Below, one piece after another: positions 52,757-61,387 of a stretch of DNA of 64,000 bases. Made by a program: the position numbers and the translations under genes. The notes under the pieces were generated by a model. That model was not told the DNA's origin. It worked only from the letters and a program-made list of their open reading frames with translations, and did no database searches. The stretch is from CAYYMD01 sp964472875 (GTDB lineage Bacteria > Planctomycetota > Phycisphaerae > SM23-33): the NCBI GenBank assembly GCA_964472875.1, contig CAYYMD010000006.1, positions 1-64,000 on the forward strand. The letters are read 5' to 3'. Within the stretch, counting starts at the first letter, position 1; every line of letters starts with the position of its first letter.

Positions 52757-54256
52757 TCACTTCCCCCCTTTCACAGAAACCCGATATTTGTCGCGTAGTC
52801 TGGTCAGTTCCTTTTTCAACTTTGCAATGACATCCGCATATTCATCTTCGCCGTAGCGGCTATGCATCTCGCACGGGTCCTTTTTCAGGTCATAAAATTC
52901 CCACTCTTCGCCACCGGGAACGTTCTTGCCGTAGAATCTTATCAACTTGTAGCGTTTTGTCGCCACGCCTTCGTGTTTTCTGACCGAGTGCACGGCAGGG
53001 TATTCGTAATAGTGATAATAAACGGAATCGCGCCAGTCATCGGGCGTCTTCCCCTTCAGCAGGGGAACCAGGGATCTGCCCTGCATCGCATCCGGTATCG
53101 GCGCGCCGCCGATGTCAAGGAACGTCTCTGCGAAATCGATATTCTGCACGAGATCGTTGTTTTTACTGCCCGGTTCGACAACGCCCGGCCAGCGGACGAT
53201 AAACGGTATGCGGAAAGACTGCTTATACATAAAGCGTTTGTCGAACCAGCCATGCTCGCCCAGGAAAAATCCCTGGTCGGATGAGTACATCACTACGGTG
53301 TTCTTGTCCTGGCCAGTATCTTTCAAATATTTCAGCAGCCGCCCGACATTTTCGTCAATTCCGGCTATGCAGGCGAAATAATCCCGCATGTACATCTGGT
53401 ACTTCCAGCGGACAAGTTCCTTGCCCTTGAGGTCATGCTTTTGGAGATATTCTTTGCGGGGGCCGCTGTCGGCCTTGAGATCTTTGCCAAGACTCATTGT
53501 CTTGGCTATTGACATATCCTGTTTTTTAGCGGCCGTGCCGCGCCCCTCGTAATCGTCAAAAAGAGATTTAGGTTCTGGGAATGTCTTGTCACGGAACTCC
53601 TTCTTGAAACGCGGAGCAGGTTCCCAACGCCTGTGTGGCGCTTTGAAATGAACCATCATCATGAACGGTTTGGCCGCATCCCTTCCGTTTTTTAGCCAAT
53701 TCAATGCGCGGTCCGTTATGATGTCTGTCGAGTGGCCTTTATATTGGGTTTTACCTTTTTCGGTGATGAACGTGGGATTGTGATATCGCCCCTGGCCCGG
53801 GAGCACTTCCCAGTAATCAAATCCCTGCATTTTGCCCGAGAGGTGAATCTTTCCTATCATGGCCGTCTGGTAGCCGGATTTGCGAAGGATTTTCTGAAAC
53901 TGCTGCTGGTCGTGATTGAATCCGCCGCGGTTGTCTATCTTTCCGTGCATGTGGCTGTGCTTGCCGGTCAGCAGTGTTGCCCGGCTGGGCGCGCAGATGG
54001 AATTTCCTACGCATGCCCGCTCAAACAGCATTCCCTGCTTCGCAAGTGAATCTATATTGGGCGTAGGGTTCATTTTCGCGAACCGCCCGCCGTAGGCACC
54101 AACGGCCTGGTAGGCGTGGTCGTCGGAAAACAGCCAAACTATATTGGGTCGTTTTGCGTTTTCCCCGGCTAATACCTTCGAACCACCCGCGACGGACATA
54201 GCTGACGCGACCGCGCCCATAGATGCGAGAAACTCTCGCCTGCTGTAATCTTTCAT
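52757..54256 (-). CDS. Tat-exported sulfatase (4), heparan/iduronate-sulfatase-like
   Basis: A 499-residue S1-family sulfatase. Tat-type signal SRREFLASMGAVASAMS; FSDDHAYQAVGAYG; CAPSR with Cys88; MIGKIHLSGKMQGFDYWE; SSDQGFFLGEHGWFDKRF. The DDH start and the SDQGFFLGEHG block recall the iduronate-2-sulfatase-like group rather than the classical arylsulfatases, so it probably removes a sulfate in a different position from its neighbours. It lies between the second GH32 gene and the esterase gene. Confidence 0.9.
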   Translation of the reverse strand: MKDYSRREFLASMGAVASAMSVAGGSKVLAGENAKRPNIVWLFSDDHAYQAVGAYGGRFAKMNPTPNIDSLAKQGMLFERACVGNSICAPSRATLLTGKHSHMHGKIDNRGGFNHDQQQFQKILRKSGYQTAMIGKIHLSGKMQGFDYWEVLPGQGRYHNPTFITEKGKTQYKGHSTDIITDRALNWLKNGRDAAKPFMMMVHFKAPHRRWEPAPRFKKEFRDKTFPEPKSLFDDYEGRGTAAKKQDMSIAKTMSLGKDLKADSGPRKEYLQKHDLKGKELVRWKYQMYMRDYFACIAGIDENVGRLLKYLKDTGQDKNTVVMYSSDQGFFLGEHGWFDKRFMYKQSFRIPFIVRWPGVVEPGSKNNDLVQNIDFAETFLDIGGAPIPDAMQGRSLVPLLKGKTPDDWRDSVYYHYYEYPAVHSVRKHEGVATKRYKLIRFYGKNVPGGEEWEFYDLKKDPCEMHSRYGEDEYADVIAKLKKELTRLRDKYRVSVKGGK

Positions 54257-54440
54257 ATATATGTCCTTTTCGCTAATAACTCATCAACATAAAATTCTAC
54301 TATAATATAAACTTATCTGTTTTTCATGTAATATTCAATGCCACTAAGAACTCCTTAGCAACTACTGTTTCCAGCGTCGGCAATGCTTGGAATAATAATC
54401 GCGAAGTCATCCATGGCCGACAAAAGTCACTGCGTGCATT

Positions 54441-55904
54441 TTACCAATGGTCTGTTCTAAATGGCGAGGCGGGCAGGCCTTCGGCGTTGTACAGATTGCA
54501 CCGGCATGGATTCATCCTGTACCCGTACCTGACGGCCACGGGATGCTTTACCTGCGGCGATGAAACGATAACCGTGTTGGTCTTCGGATCTATTTTTGCC
54601 TCGGCCCAGTGCCATTTTCTGTCCTTGCCGGCTATAGCAAAACCATTCAGTTCGCCGTCGGGAACTTTGCGGGTAGGCGCCACGCCTTCCTTTTTTCCGA
54701 CCATCAAACCGCTGCCAACGTGCTCGAAGGTTATACGGATTTTGTCTCCTTCGACCTTGTGGGACTTGTAAAGCGGGCCGCTGAAGACCAGGTCCTTCAT
54801 ACCGTAACCCTTGGCAAGCGCCCACAGCGCCAGCCGCTTGCCCACATCCTGCTTGTTTTTAGGATGAATATCTTTGGCTTCTCCAATATCTATCGTTACG
54901 GCCATGCCGGTGTTCTTCAGTTCCAGCGCCTTTCTCTGCGCCTCGCGGACTCTGGCCCACCCGTCGCCTCCGGCGGGATTGCCGTTCCTTTTCCTGAAGT
55001 TCGCCAACTGTACATAGTAGAATGGGAAATCGCCCTGCCCCCAGCACTTGCGCCAGCCGTATATCAACGCCTTCATCTTGTGAAAATAAGACATTCCCTC
55101 CCGGCCATTTGACTCACCCTGGTACCAGATAACCCCGCGTATTGCATAAGGCACCAGCGGCGCAATCATACCGTTGTATAACTTCGTCGGCTCCTGGTGG
55201 CTTCGGCCTATTTTACCGTCCTCTATTTTCTCCGTGATTTTCTTAAGCTCCGGCACCATCCTGAAGCCAACCGGCGGAGTCCACGGTTCTATTCGCGTTC
55301 CGCCCCAGTTTGAACCGATAAGTCCCACGGGAACCTTTTTATCCTTGTAAATTTTTCTGCCGAAGAAGTACCCCACCCCGGAGAACCTTCCCACCGTTTC
55401 TGGAGTACAAACCTGCCAATGGCCCTTGACATTATCCTGCGGGACGCCTTTGGAGATGTGGCCTATCGTAAGTAACCTGATGGAGGAATGCTTGGCGGCA
55501 GCAATTTCGTCTTTGGCGTTAGTTACCCTGCTTACGGCCCATTCCATGTTCGACTGGCCAGAGCATATCCAGACTTCACCCACAAGAACATTTTTGAGGG
55601 TCAGTTTTTCGTCCCCCGCCGCGGATTCGACTGTTAGTTTTTGCCCTTCGGCCGATGCCTTGAGCGCATCCAGTTTAACCATCCACCGGCCGTTCTTGTC
55701 GGCGACGGCTTGTTTAGTCTGGTCGCCGAATTTGATTTTTACCTTCTTTCCGGGGTCCGCCCATCCCCAGATTGGCACGGGCATGTCGCGCTGAAGGACC
55801 ATGTTGTCGGTCATAAAACCCGGCAGGCGCACATCGGCCGGCGCCACCGCAGGCAGGATAAACACAATTGTCAGTACCAAAACGTTCAATCTCATCTTTT
55901 TCAT
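54441..55904 (-). CDS. Secreted sialate O-acetylesterase-type carbohydrate esterase
   Basis: A 487-residue SGNH-like (SASA family) esterase. Signal peptide about 1-23, then the N-terminal beta domain (LPGFMTDNMVLQRDMPVPIWG). The catalytic Ser is in CSGQSNMEW, GSNWGGTRIE is next, then RGVIWYQGESN, and the Asp/His pair in DIHPKNK. Such enzymes remove O-acetyl groups from sialic acids, xylan or other glycans. Next to sulfatases it suggests an acetylated and sulfated substrate. AAGGAAA precedes the ATG. Confidence 0.9.
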   Translation of the reverse strand: MKKMRLNVLVLTIVFILPAVAPADVRLPGFMTDNMVLQRDMPVPIWGWADPGKKVKIKFGDQTKQAVADKNGRWMVKLDALKASAEGQKLTVESAAGDEKLTLKNVLVGEVWICSGQSNMEWAVSRVTNAKDEIAAAKHSSIRLLTIGHISKGVPQDNVKGHWQVCTPETVGRFSGVGYFFGRKIYKDKKVPVGLIGSNWGGTRIEPWTPPVGFRMVPELKKITEKIEDGKIGRSHQEPTKLYNGMIAPLVPYAIRGVIWYQGESNGREGMSYFHKMKALIYGWRKCWGQGDFPFYYVQLANFRKRNGNPAGGDGWARVREAQRKALELKNTGMAVTIDIGEAKDIHPKNKQDVGKRLALWALAKGYGMKDLVFSGPLYKSHKVEGDKIRITFEHVGSGLMVGKKEGVAPTRKVPDGELNGFAIAGKDRKWHWAEAKIDPKTNTVIVSSPQVKHPVAVRYGYRMNPCRCNLYNAEGLPASPFRTDHW

Positions 55905-56131
55905 TCGTATTTCCTTTGCTGATAAGCCGCCGTCATTGCCATCGTGTTGTTCTGTTCACTCACATCTTTGCTAATAATAAAACGACAAAAACCGTCTGGA
56001 GTTACGGCAAATCAAAAAATTATTGCAAAACACGGGCTTTACAACATTGTTCATTGGTTGCTGAATCCTGAACCGTACAGCCCTGAAGGTTCTGATAAGT
56101 ATTCACTTATTTTCACTTAGCGGTTACGTGC

Positions 56132-57523
56132 TTATTGGCGGCTACGTGCTTTTTGTTCCGTGGCTATTCCTTCGTCACCCTGCTGTTCCATCCAGGCGCA
56201 AAGTTGCTTTCTTAGTTGAGCAATTCTCTCAGCATGCCCAGTTTCGTCGGCCAGATTTTCCAATTCATTCGGGTCTTTTTCGAGGTCGTAAAACTCTACG
56301 GCCGGCCTGTGCTGGTAGCGGCGGACAACTTCGGCGGCCCGATTGTTGGTCTTCGCCAGTTTTTTCCACTCGGACCAGAAGGAGCATCGTCCGGATGTAA
56401 TCCAATTCGTGAACTTCGCCTCATGATTCAGGTTCAGGATGAGTTTGTAACGCTCGTCGCGGACTGAGCGTATGGGATAGCACCCGCCATTGATAATACC
56501 GAGTGTGGTGTGGACACCGTAGGCATATTCGCGATGTCTGTTGCTCTTGCCGACAAGCACATCGTAGAAACTTCGCCCGTCAAAGCCCCGACCGCCGCCG
56601 GGCGCGCCGTCTATGCCGGTGTCTGTCTTTTTCGGGTCGCCGCCCGCGGCATGGATTAACGTCGGAACCACGTCCACGTACTGGACCATCGCGTCGGTGC
56701 CGATGCCGGCCTCGATACGCCTGGGCCAACGGACAATAAGCGCCGTGTGCAGGCCCGCCTCGTAGCAGGTCCACTTGGCCAGCGGAAACGACGCACCCTG
56801 CTCGCTGGTGAAGATGAAAATCGTATCCTCCGCCCGCCCGCGGCCCTCGACCTGTTTCATCAGCGAACCGACCTCCTCATCCAGCGATCCTATCTCGGCC
56901 AAGTACCGCCGGCGCACGTCGCGCATGGCGGGTGTATCGAGCAGGTACGGCGGGATGGAGATATTATCAGCGTCGTATTCGTCGGCGTCGCCGCTGTTCC
57001 AAGGTCCGTGGGCGTTATCCGAACAGTAAACCAGGCAGTAGGGCTTGTCATCGGCGTCGATGAACTGCTTCGTCTTTTTGGGATTCACGCGTTCGAATGG
57101 AAACGATTGCGGCGGTCCGAAATGCCTTTTACCTGCCTGGCCGACGCGGTACCCCAGCCCGCGCAGGTGGTGCGCCATGCTCTTTACGCCGTCATAAACA
57201 TGGCTGTGGTTAGGATAAGCGCCGTTGCGGACGGGGAAAATGCCGGTGTAGAGTTGCTGGCGGGTCGGGGCGCACATGGCCGTGGCCGTGAAGCAGCGGT
57301 CGAATCGCATACCTTCTTCGGCCAGGCGATCTATATTCGGCGTCCTCGCGTCGCGGCTTCCGTAACAGCCGAAGTCCTTCCATGTGGTGTCGTCAGAAAT
57401 TACCATGACGATGTCAGGCCTTTTCGGGCCTGCGTTTTGAGCTACAGTAGTTATGCCACCATACGCAGCCGCGCCTGCAAAAGCGCCCGCATTCATTAAA
57501 AACTGTCGTCTGTTAATATTCAT
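56132..57523 (-). CDS. Tat-exported sulfatase (5), divergent metal motif
   Basis: A 463-residue S1-family sulfatase related to the N-sulfoglucosamine-sulfohydrolase-like branch. Tat-type signal NRRQFLMNAGAFAG; VISDDTTWKDFGCYG; CAPTR with Cys84; AGKRHFGP; the closing metal motif reads FTSEQGASFP where most members have TSDxG. The Asp-to-Glu change affects a calcium ligand and may alter activity. A short duplication of AAGCACGTA spans its stop codon. It lies 36 bp from ubiE upstream. Confidence 0.88.
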   Translation of the reverse strand: MNINRRQFLMNAGAFAGAAAYGGITTVAQNAGPKRPDIVMVISDDTTWKDFGCYGSRDARTPNIDRLAEEGMRFDRCFTATAMCAPTRQQLYTGIFPVRNGAYPNHSHVYDGVKSMAHHLRGLGYRVGQAGKRHFGPPQSFPFERVNPKKTKQFIDADDKPYCLVYCSDNAHGPWNSGDADEYDADNISIPPYLLDTPAMRDVRRRYLAEIGSLDEEVGSLMKQVEGRGRAEDTIFIFTSEQGASFPLAKWTCYEAGLHTALIVRWPRRIEAGIGTDAMVQYVDVVPTLIHAAGGDPKKTDTGIDGAPGGGRGFDGRSFYDVLVGKSNRHREYAYGVHTTLGIINGGCYPIRSVRDERYKLILNLNHEAKFTNWITSGRCSFWSEWKKLAKTNNRAAEVVRRYQHRPAVEFYDLEKDPNELENLADETGHAERIAQLRKQLCAWMEQQGDEGIATEQKARSRQ

Positions 57524-57559
57524 CCTGACTCCTTATAGATAACTCGATCCGTCTGGTGA

Positions 57560-58249
57560 TTAAATTTTCGATGCCCGGAACATATCCGCCATGCCGAATA
57601 TGAATTTTTCGTGACCGGTTACTTCAAAACCTGCGGACTGCAGCCGGCGGGCCATAGTGTGCGGACTTATAAAACCGGCTATGGAATCCACGAAGTAACG
57701 GTATTCCGCATAAAGCCCTCCCGCTATAATCGCAGCCGTTATCGGCATGATGCGATTAAGATAGAAACGCGCAAAATATTCCGCCAAATCCTCGGCGTCG
57801 CGTGAAAAAAATTCCAGTACAACCAGCCGTCCGCCGGGCCTGATTACCCTGGCCAGTTCATCCAGGGCCTTCTTAACGTCGCCGGCGTTCCGCAGGCCGA
57901 ACGCTATAATTGCCGCATCGAAACTCGAGGCATCGAATGGCATCGCCAGCACGTCGCCCTCAACCCACTCTACGCGTGGGTCGTTATATTTATGGTGGGC
58001 CACTTCCAGCATTTCCCGGCAGAAATCCAACCCAACGACACGCCCGGCTGGACCCGACGCCAGAAGCCCCGCCATATCGCCTGTCCCGCAGGCAGCGTCG
58101 AGTACGTTCCACCCCGGCCGCACGCCGGCCGCTTGCACGGCGCGGCGCCGCCAACGCTGGTCCTGCCAGAAGGAATGAATGCGATTGTTGATGTCATACC
58201 CCCGGGCGACCCGCGAAAATATTCTTCGAATGTCGTCCGATGATTTCAT
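57560..58249 (-). CDS. ubiE: UbiE/MenG-type demethylmenaquinone methyltransferase
   Basis: A 229-residue SAM-dependent C-methyltransferase for the last step of menaquinone (or a step of ubiquinone) synthesis. Visible: IFSRVARGYDINNRIHSF, the SAM motif VLDAACGTGDMAGLL, IIAFGLRNAGD, and GGRLVVLEFF. Length is normal. No other quinone genes are near; it sits between two glycan-degradation genes, 18 bp after one and 36 bp before the next, which looks like simple insertion into a shared transcript. Confidence 0.9.
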   Translation of the reverse strand: MKSSDDIRRIFSRVARGYDINNRIHSFWQDQRWRRRAVQAAGVRPGWNVLDAACGTGDMAGLLASGPAGRVVGLDFCREMLEVAHHKYNDPRVEWVEGDVLAMPFDASSFDAAIIAFGLRNAGDVKKALDELARVIRPGGRLVVLEFFSRDAEDLAEYFARFYLNRIMPITAAIIAGGLYAEYRYFVDSIAGFISPHTMARRLQSAGFEVTGHEKFIFGMADMFRASKI

Positions 58250-58267
58250 CGAGCCAAGACCTCCGCT

Positions 58268-60259
58268 TTACGCGCCGTACATTTCCAGTATTTTTTTCCG
58301 CGCCTTCCGGGCGTGTTCGGTCCCGGGATATTTGCTGATAATATCCAGCAGAATGTCGGCGGCCTTATCGGGCTTGTCGGTCTGCTCGGCCTCCAGCGCC
58401 TGGTCGTACATCTCCTGCGCCTTTCGCCGGTGCACCGCGGCCGCGGTGGGCGGCACGACTTCGGAGGCCCTTAGTTTGCCCGAATAGTCCGCCTGCGGCC
58501 AGTCGGCGAGTTCACCCGGAAGCTCCACGCCAAGCAGCGGAATACCTTCCAGTGGGTGGTCCATCAGCCATTTCAGCGACATAGTAGCGAAGGAGGTGTT
58601 CGGATAATGATTGACTACCCACAGCAGAAGGTTTGCCGCCTCGCCGGGTTTGTTCCGGTCAAGCTGATGCCCCGCCTGGCGGAAGAGCAATTGTGCCTGA
58701 TTTTCCGCTTCCTGCTTGTCCTTCCGGAGAACGGACGGCGCCACCAGTGAGCACAGGCGCACCGTGGTGCCCCGTTTGCCGCGACGCTGCAGCAATTGCC
58801 TGTCGGAAACGCCGCGAAACTCCCGCCGCGCGTGAACCATCACCGCGTAACTGTAAGGCGATACGCTGCCGTCGCAATACATCGGCAGCGCGGGGAACAA
58901 TGCGACCTTGTGCTTCCGGGCCTTTTTTAGTTTGCTCAGCCATTCACTTCGCCTCGGCGGCAGACCTATCCACTGGCTTTCCTTCTCGATATACCACCCG
59001 CTATCCTCAAACGGCCAGGCCGCTGCCGCAACAACACCTTTGAACAGGTCTTCGTTCAATCTAACTTTTTCGCCGGTTTCGCTGCTTGAAAATTCCTTCC
59101 GCCCGCCGTCGTATACAGATGACCATGGCGTAACCGGCGGAAGCCCCGACGTTCTCCACTGCACGTACCGGCCTGGATTACCGGTCCTGGCGGCCTGGGT
59201 CAGTATTTCGAACGGCGCGGGATAATACTGATTGCCGCCGTCCAGGTCCAGCCCGTCCAGTTTTTCGCCATAGCGCCCGCCTATCTCAGTAATCACACGC
59301 ACGAAATTTTTAAGCCAGTCGTTTCGGTTTTTGCCGTAATACTGATGCCGGTAATGATAGGAATGCCCGGGATGGTAATATAACACCCACCGCATATCCC
59401 GCTTGTGCAACTCGTCTGCTATTTTGCCCAGTATGTCATTTTTGTAGGTGAAGCCGCGTCGCAGTTTATCTATCGACTTCAGCGGGGCCGGCCACCGCCA
59501 GTGCGCCCAGTGGATTGTCTCGACCCACGCAGCGCCCATCTCCTCGGCCATGTCTGCATGGCGGACAGGGTCGAACCGCCTGTTAATATTGTGCAGATTC
59601 CACGCCCTACCCACCACCGGATATGCCGAAGGCGCCGTGCGTATGCCATAGGTCCCCTTGCTCAGCCATGTGGTATTCGTGTCGGAACGAAATTTCTCCA
59701 GGCGCTTTTTCCACTGCGTGTACTTTTCCTCGGCGATAAGTTCCAGACCGAACAGCGACGCCCGGCCGTCTTCTTTTACCACGCGGACCTCGACCTTGCT
59801 CACTCCGGACGGAAGTTCGAGCGTCTCGGCCGCAATAACCCGGCCGGTGCATTTCAAAGTTACCTGGTTCTGCGGACCGATTATCGCTATCTCCTCGCCT
59901 GTGGCGAATTTTTCCCCGCCGTCCGGCCCTGCGACGGCCGTGACTATGTAACTGCGGGTCTTATCCGCCCTGATGACCCAGCGGAGATATCTCTTACGCC
60001 CCTGCCAGCGAACACCAGTGTCGTTTCTGCTTTCTTTGACGCCGCCGCTGCGGTCGGCCATGTCCGCCTTGAGGTACGTAACCGCCTCGGGACGAATATC
60101 CACCGGCCCTCCGCGAGGGTATGACCAGTCATAATTAAACGCTGCGTGAGAGGGTGTGATTTTCTCCCTCTTTTCCGCCCCGACGGCCTGCCGCGGCAAA
60201 AATGCCGTTGAACATCCCAGGAACATCACCGTCACGAAAAAATATTTTAATGCCTTCAT
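58268..60259 (-). CDS. GH29-like secreted protein with C-terminal helical-repeat domain
   Basis: A 663-residue exported protein; the N-terminus MKALKYFFVTVMFLGC could be a lipoprotein signal. A beta domain (about 60-175) is followed by a barrel region with the look of alpha-L-fucosidases: NINRRFDPVRHADMAEEMGAAWVET and LDGLDLDGG, where Asp340 would be the nucleophile. The C-terminal part (from about 520) has TPR-like helices (AANLLLWVVNHYPNTSFA and AADILLDIISKYPGTEHARKA). The fusion is unusual; the glycosidase assignment is by motif likeness only, and the start of the barrel is distant from typical GH29. AGGAG precedes the ATG at 60259, which I prefer over the longer frame. Confidence 0.6.
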   Translation of the reverse strand: MKALKYFFVTVMFLGCSTAFLPRQAVGAEKREKITPSHAAFNYDWSYPRGGPVDIRPEAVTYLKADMADRSGGVKESRNDTGVRWQGRKRYLRWVIRADKTRSYIVTAVAGPDGGEKFATGEEIAIIGPQNQVTLKCTGRVIAAETLELPSGVSKVEVRVVKEDGRASLFGLELIAEEKYTQWKKRLEKFRSDTNTTWLSKGTYGIRTAPSAYPVVGRAWNLHNINRRFDPVRHADMAEEMGAAWVETIHWAHWRWPAPLKSIDKLRRGFTYKNDILGKIADELHKRDMRWVLYYHPGHSYHYRHQYYGKNRNDWLKNFVRVITEIGGRYGEKLDGLDLDGGNQYYPAPFEILTQAARTGNPGRYVQWRTSGLPPVTPWSSVYDGGRKEFSSSETGEKVRLNEDLFKGVVAAAAWPFEDSGWYIEKESQWIGLPPRRSEWLSKLKKARKHKVALFPALPMYCDGSVSPYSYAVMVHARREFRGVSDRQLLQRRGKRGTTVRLCSLVAPSVLRKDKQEAENQAQLLFRQAGHQLDRNKPGEAANLLLWVVNHYPNTSFATMSLKWLMDHPLEGIPLLGVELPGELADWPQADYSGKLRASEVVPPTAAAVHRRKAQEMYDQALEAEQTDKPDKAADILLDIISKYPGTEHARKARKKILEMYGA

Positions 60260-60392
60260 CGCATTAATCTCCTCTGCTGTTAATCCGCTCTGGACCGGGC
60301 CATATTGTTCGATGTCTGCCGACCCCGCCACATCGGGCATTGTACGTTTTACTTTAACACATTTTTACTGCAAAAAGTCCGGATTTTTCCCC

Positions 60393-60420
60393 TTGGCGTA
60401 TTTGGCAAATCGGGTATAAT
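60393..60420 (+). promoter_or_regulatory. Promoter of the microprotein gene
   Basis: TTGGCG (60393-60398), 16 bp, TATAAT (60415-60420). Full-consensus -10. It is followed 44 bp later by the ATG at 60464. Confidence 0.6.
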
Positions 60421-60463
60421 AATAGTTGAAGATTCAAAGGATTGCCTTCGGAGGTGATCGACA

Positions 60464-60535
60464 ATGATAGAAGCATTAAGAAAAAAATGGAAAATGATTC
60501 TGCTCATCGTCCTCAGTTACGCGGCGATGTGCTGA
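60464..60535 (+). CDS. 23-residue hydrophobic microprotein
   Basis: ATG at 60464 to TGA at 60533-60535. The upstream GGAGGTGATC (60450-60459) is complementary to ten bases of the usual 16S rRNA 3' end and is the best ribosome site in the window. The peptide has a basic start (MIEALRKKWK), one short membrane-length stretch (MILLIVLSYAAM) and ends in Cys. It could be a membrane microprotein, a toxin-like peptide or a leader peptide; nothing downstream on the same strand for 850 bp supports a leader role. No family recognised. Confidence 0.6.
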   Translation: MIEALRKKWKMILLIVLSYAAMC

Positions 60536-60618
60536 CTGGCGGCGGCAGAATCGCGGAAACTCATTCTTTTGGGGTACATGCCTGAATAAAATATAACCAA
60601 CTGGGGTGCGGATTGTAT

Positions 60619-60870
60619 CTACTTCACCGGATCATATCCGCCCTTGCAGAACGGATTGCACCGAAGCAACCGCCATATACCCATCAGCGTCCCCCTCACC
60701 AGCCCTTTCTTCCGGAGCGCCTCGATGAAATAATTGCTGCAAGTGGGCATAAAGCGGCACTGCCGCCCGATATATGGCGACAGCGTCAACTGGTACAAAC
60801 GTATGAGCATCACCATCACGCCGCAGGCGAATCCGCTTATTCTCCTTATTATCGCCGCCGTTCTGCTCAT
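60619..60870 (-). CDS. yidD: Membrane protein insertion efficiency factor YidD
   Basis: An 83-residue peripheral membrane protein assisting YidC-dependent insertion. LIRLYQLTLSPYIGRQCRFMPTCSNYFIEAL and WRLLRCNPFCKGGYDPV are the family core with its conserved cysteines. Its ATG overlaps the rnpA stop (ATGA), so translation is coupled. yidC does not follow. Confidence 0.95.
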   Translation of the reverse strand: MSRTAAIIRRISGFACGVMVMLIRLYQLTLSPYIGRQCRFMPTCSNYFIEALRKKGLVRGTLMGIWRLLRCNPFCKGGYDPVK

Positions 60871-61223
60871 GTTTCCGTACCGGTTGCCCTTGAACTAAGT
60901 CTGATTATCGATTTCTCCAGTTGCTCCAGCGTCGGCTCTGACACCTTTCTGGGAATAATTACGTAATCCCAGCCGGCAGGAAGGCGGTCGCGGACCAGGC
61001 GAAATGCTTCACGGCAGAGACGTTTTATGCGGTTTCTCTTCACGGCCTTGCCGTACTTTTTCGGTACGGCCACCGCCAGACGCGCACGCGGCGGAGACAG
61101 GTCACTTCGCCGCAGCACCAGCAGCGTTATGCAGCCGTCACTGGCGCGTTTGCCGGCCTCGAAAACGCGGGAGATATCCTCCCGGCGCGTAACTCGAAAT
61201 TCCCTGCCTGCTTGCTGGTTCAT
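60867..61223 (-). CDS. rnpA: Ribonuclease P protein component
   Basis: A 118-residue basic protein that helps RNase P RNA mature tRNA 5' ends. The RNR motif AVKRNRIKRLCREAFRL is present, with VAVPKKYGKA before it. rpmH usually precedes rnpA, but no L34 frame lies in the 165 bp upstream. Overlaps yidD by four bases. Confidence 0.94.
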   Translation of the reverse strand: MNQQAGREFRVTRREDISRVFEAGKRASDGCITLLVLRRSDLSPPRARLAVAVPKKYGKAVKRNRIKRLCREAFRLVRDRLPAGWDYVIIPRKVSEPTLEQLEKSIIRLSSRATGTET

Positions 61224-61311
61224 TGGTGTTTGCTCGCTGAGTACACTTTCATTGCACGAGAAATCATTCTACAGCCGAGTTTTATATAAGACAGCGGTTA
61301 TATGCAAAATC

Positions 61312-61340
61312 TTGACTGCGACAGCGTAAAACATTACATA
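61312..61340 (+). promoter_or_regulatory. Promoter of the TPR lipoprotein gene
   Basis: TTGACT (61312-61317), 17 bp, TACATA (61335-61340), 48 bp before the ATG at 61388. Confidence 0.5.
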
Positions 61341-61387
61341 TAAACTTCGGAAATTAACCCCGCCGGCAAAAAGAAAGAAATAATTAA

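Noticed and set aside
56119..56153. Imperfect duplication around the stop of sulfatase 5
   Set aside because: Two copies of about 13 bp with a mismatch; a local slippage event with no visible function.
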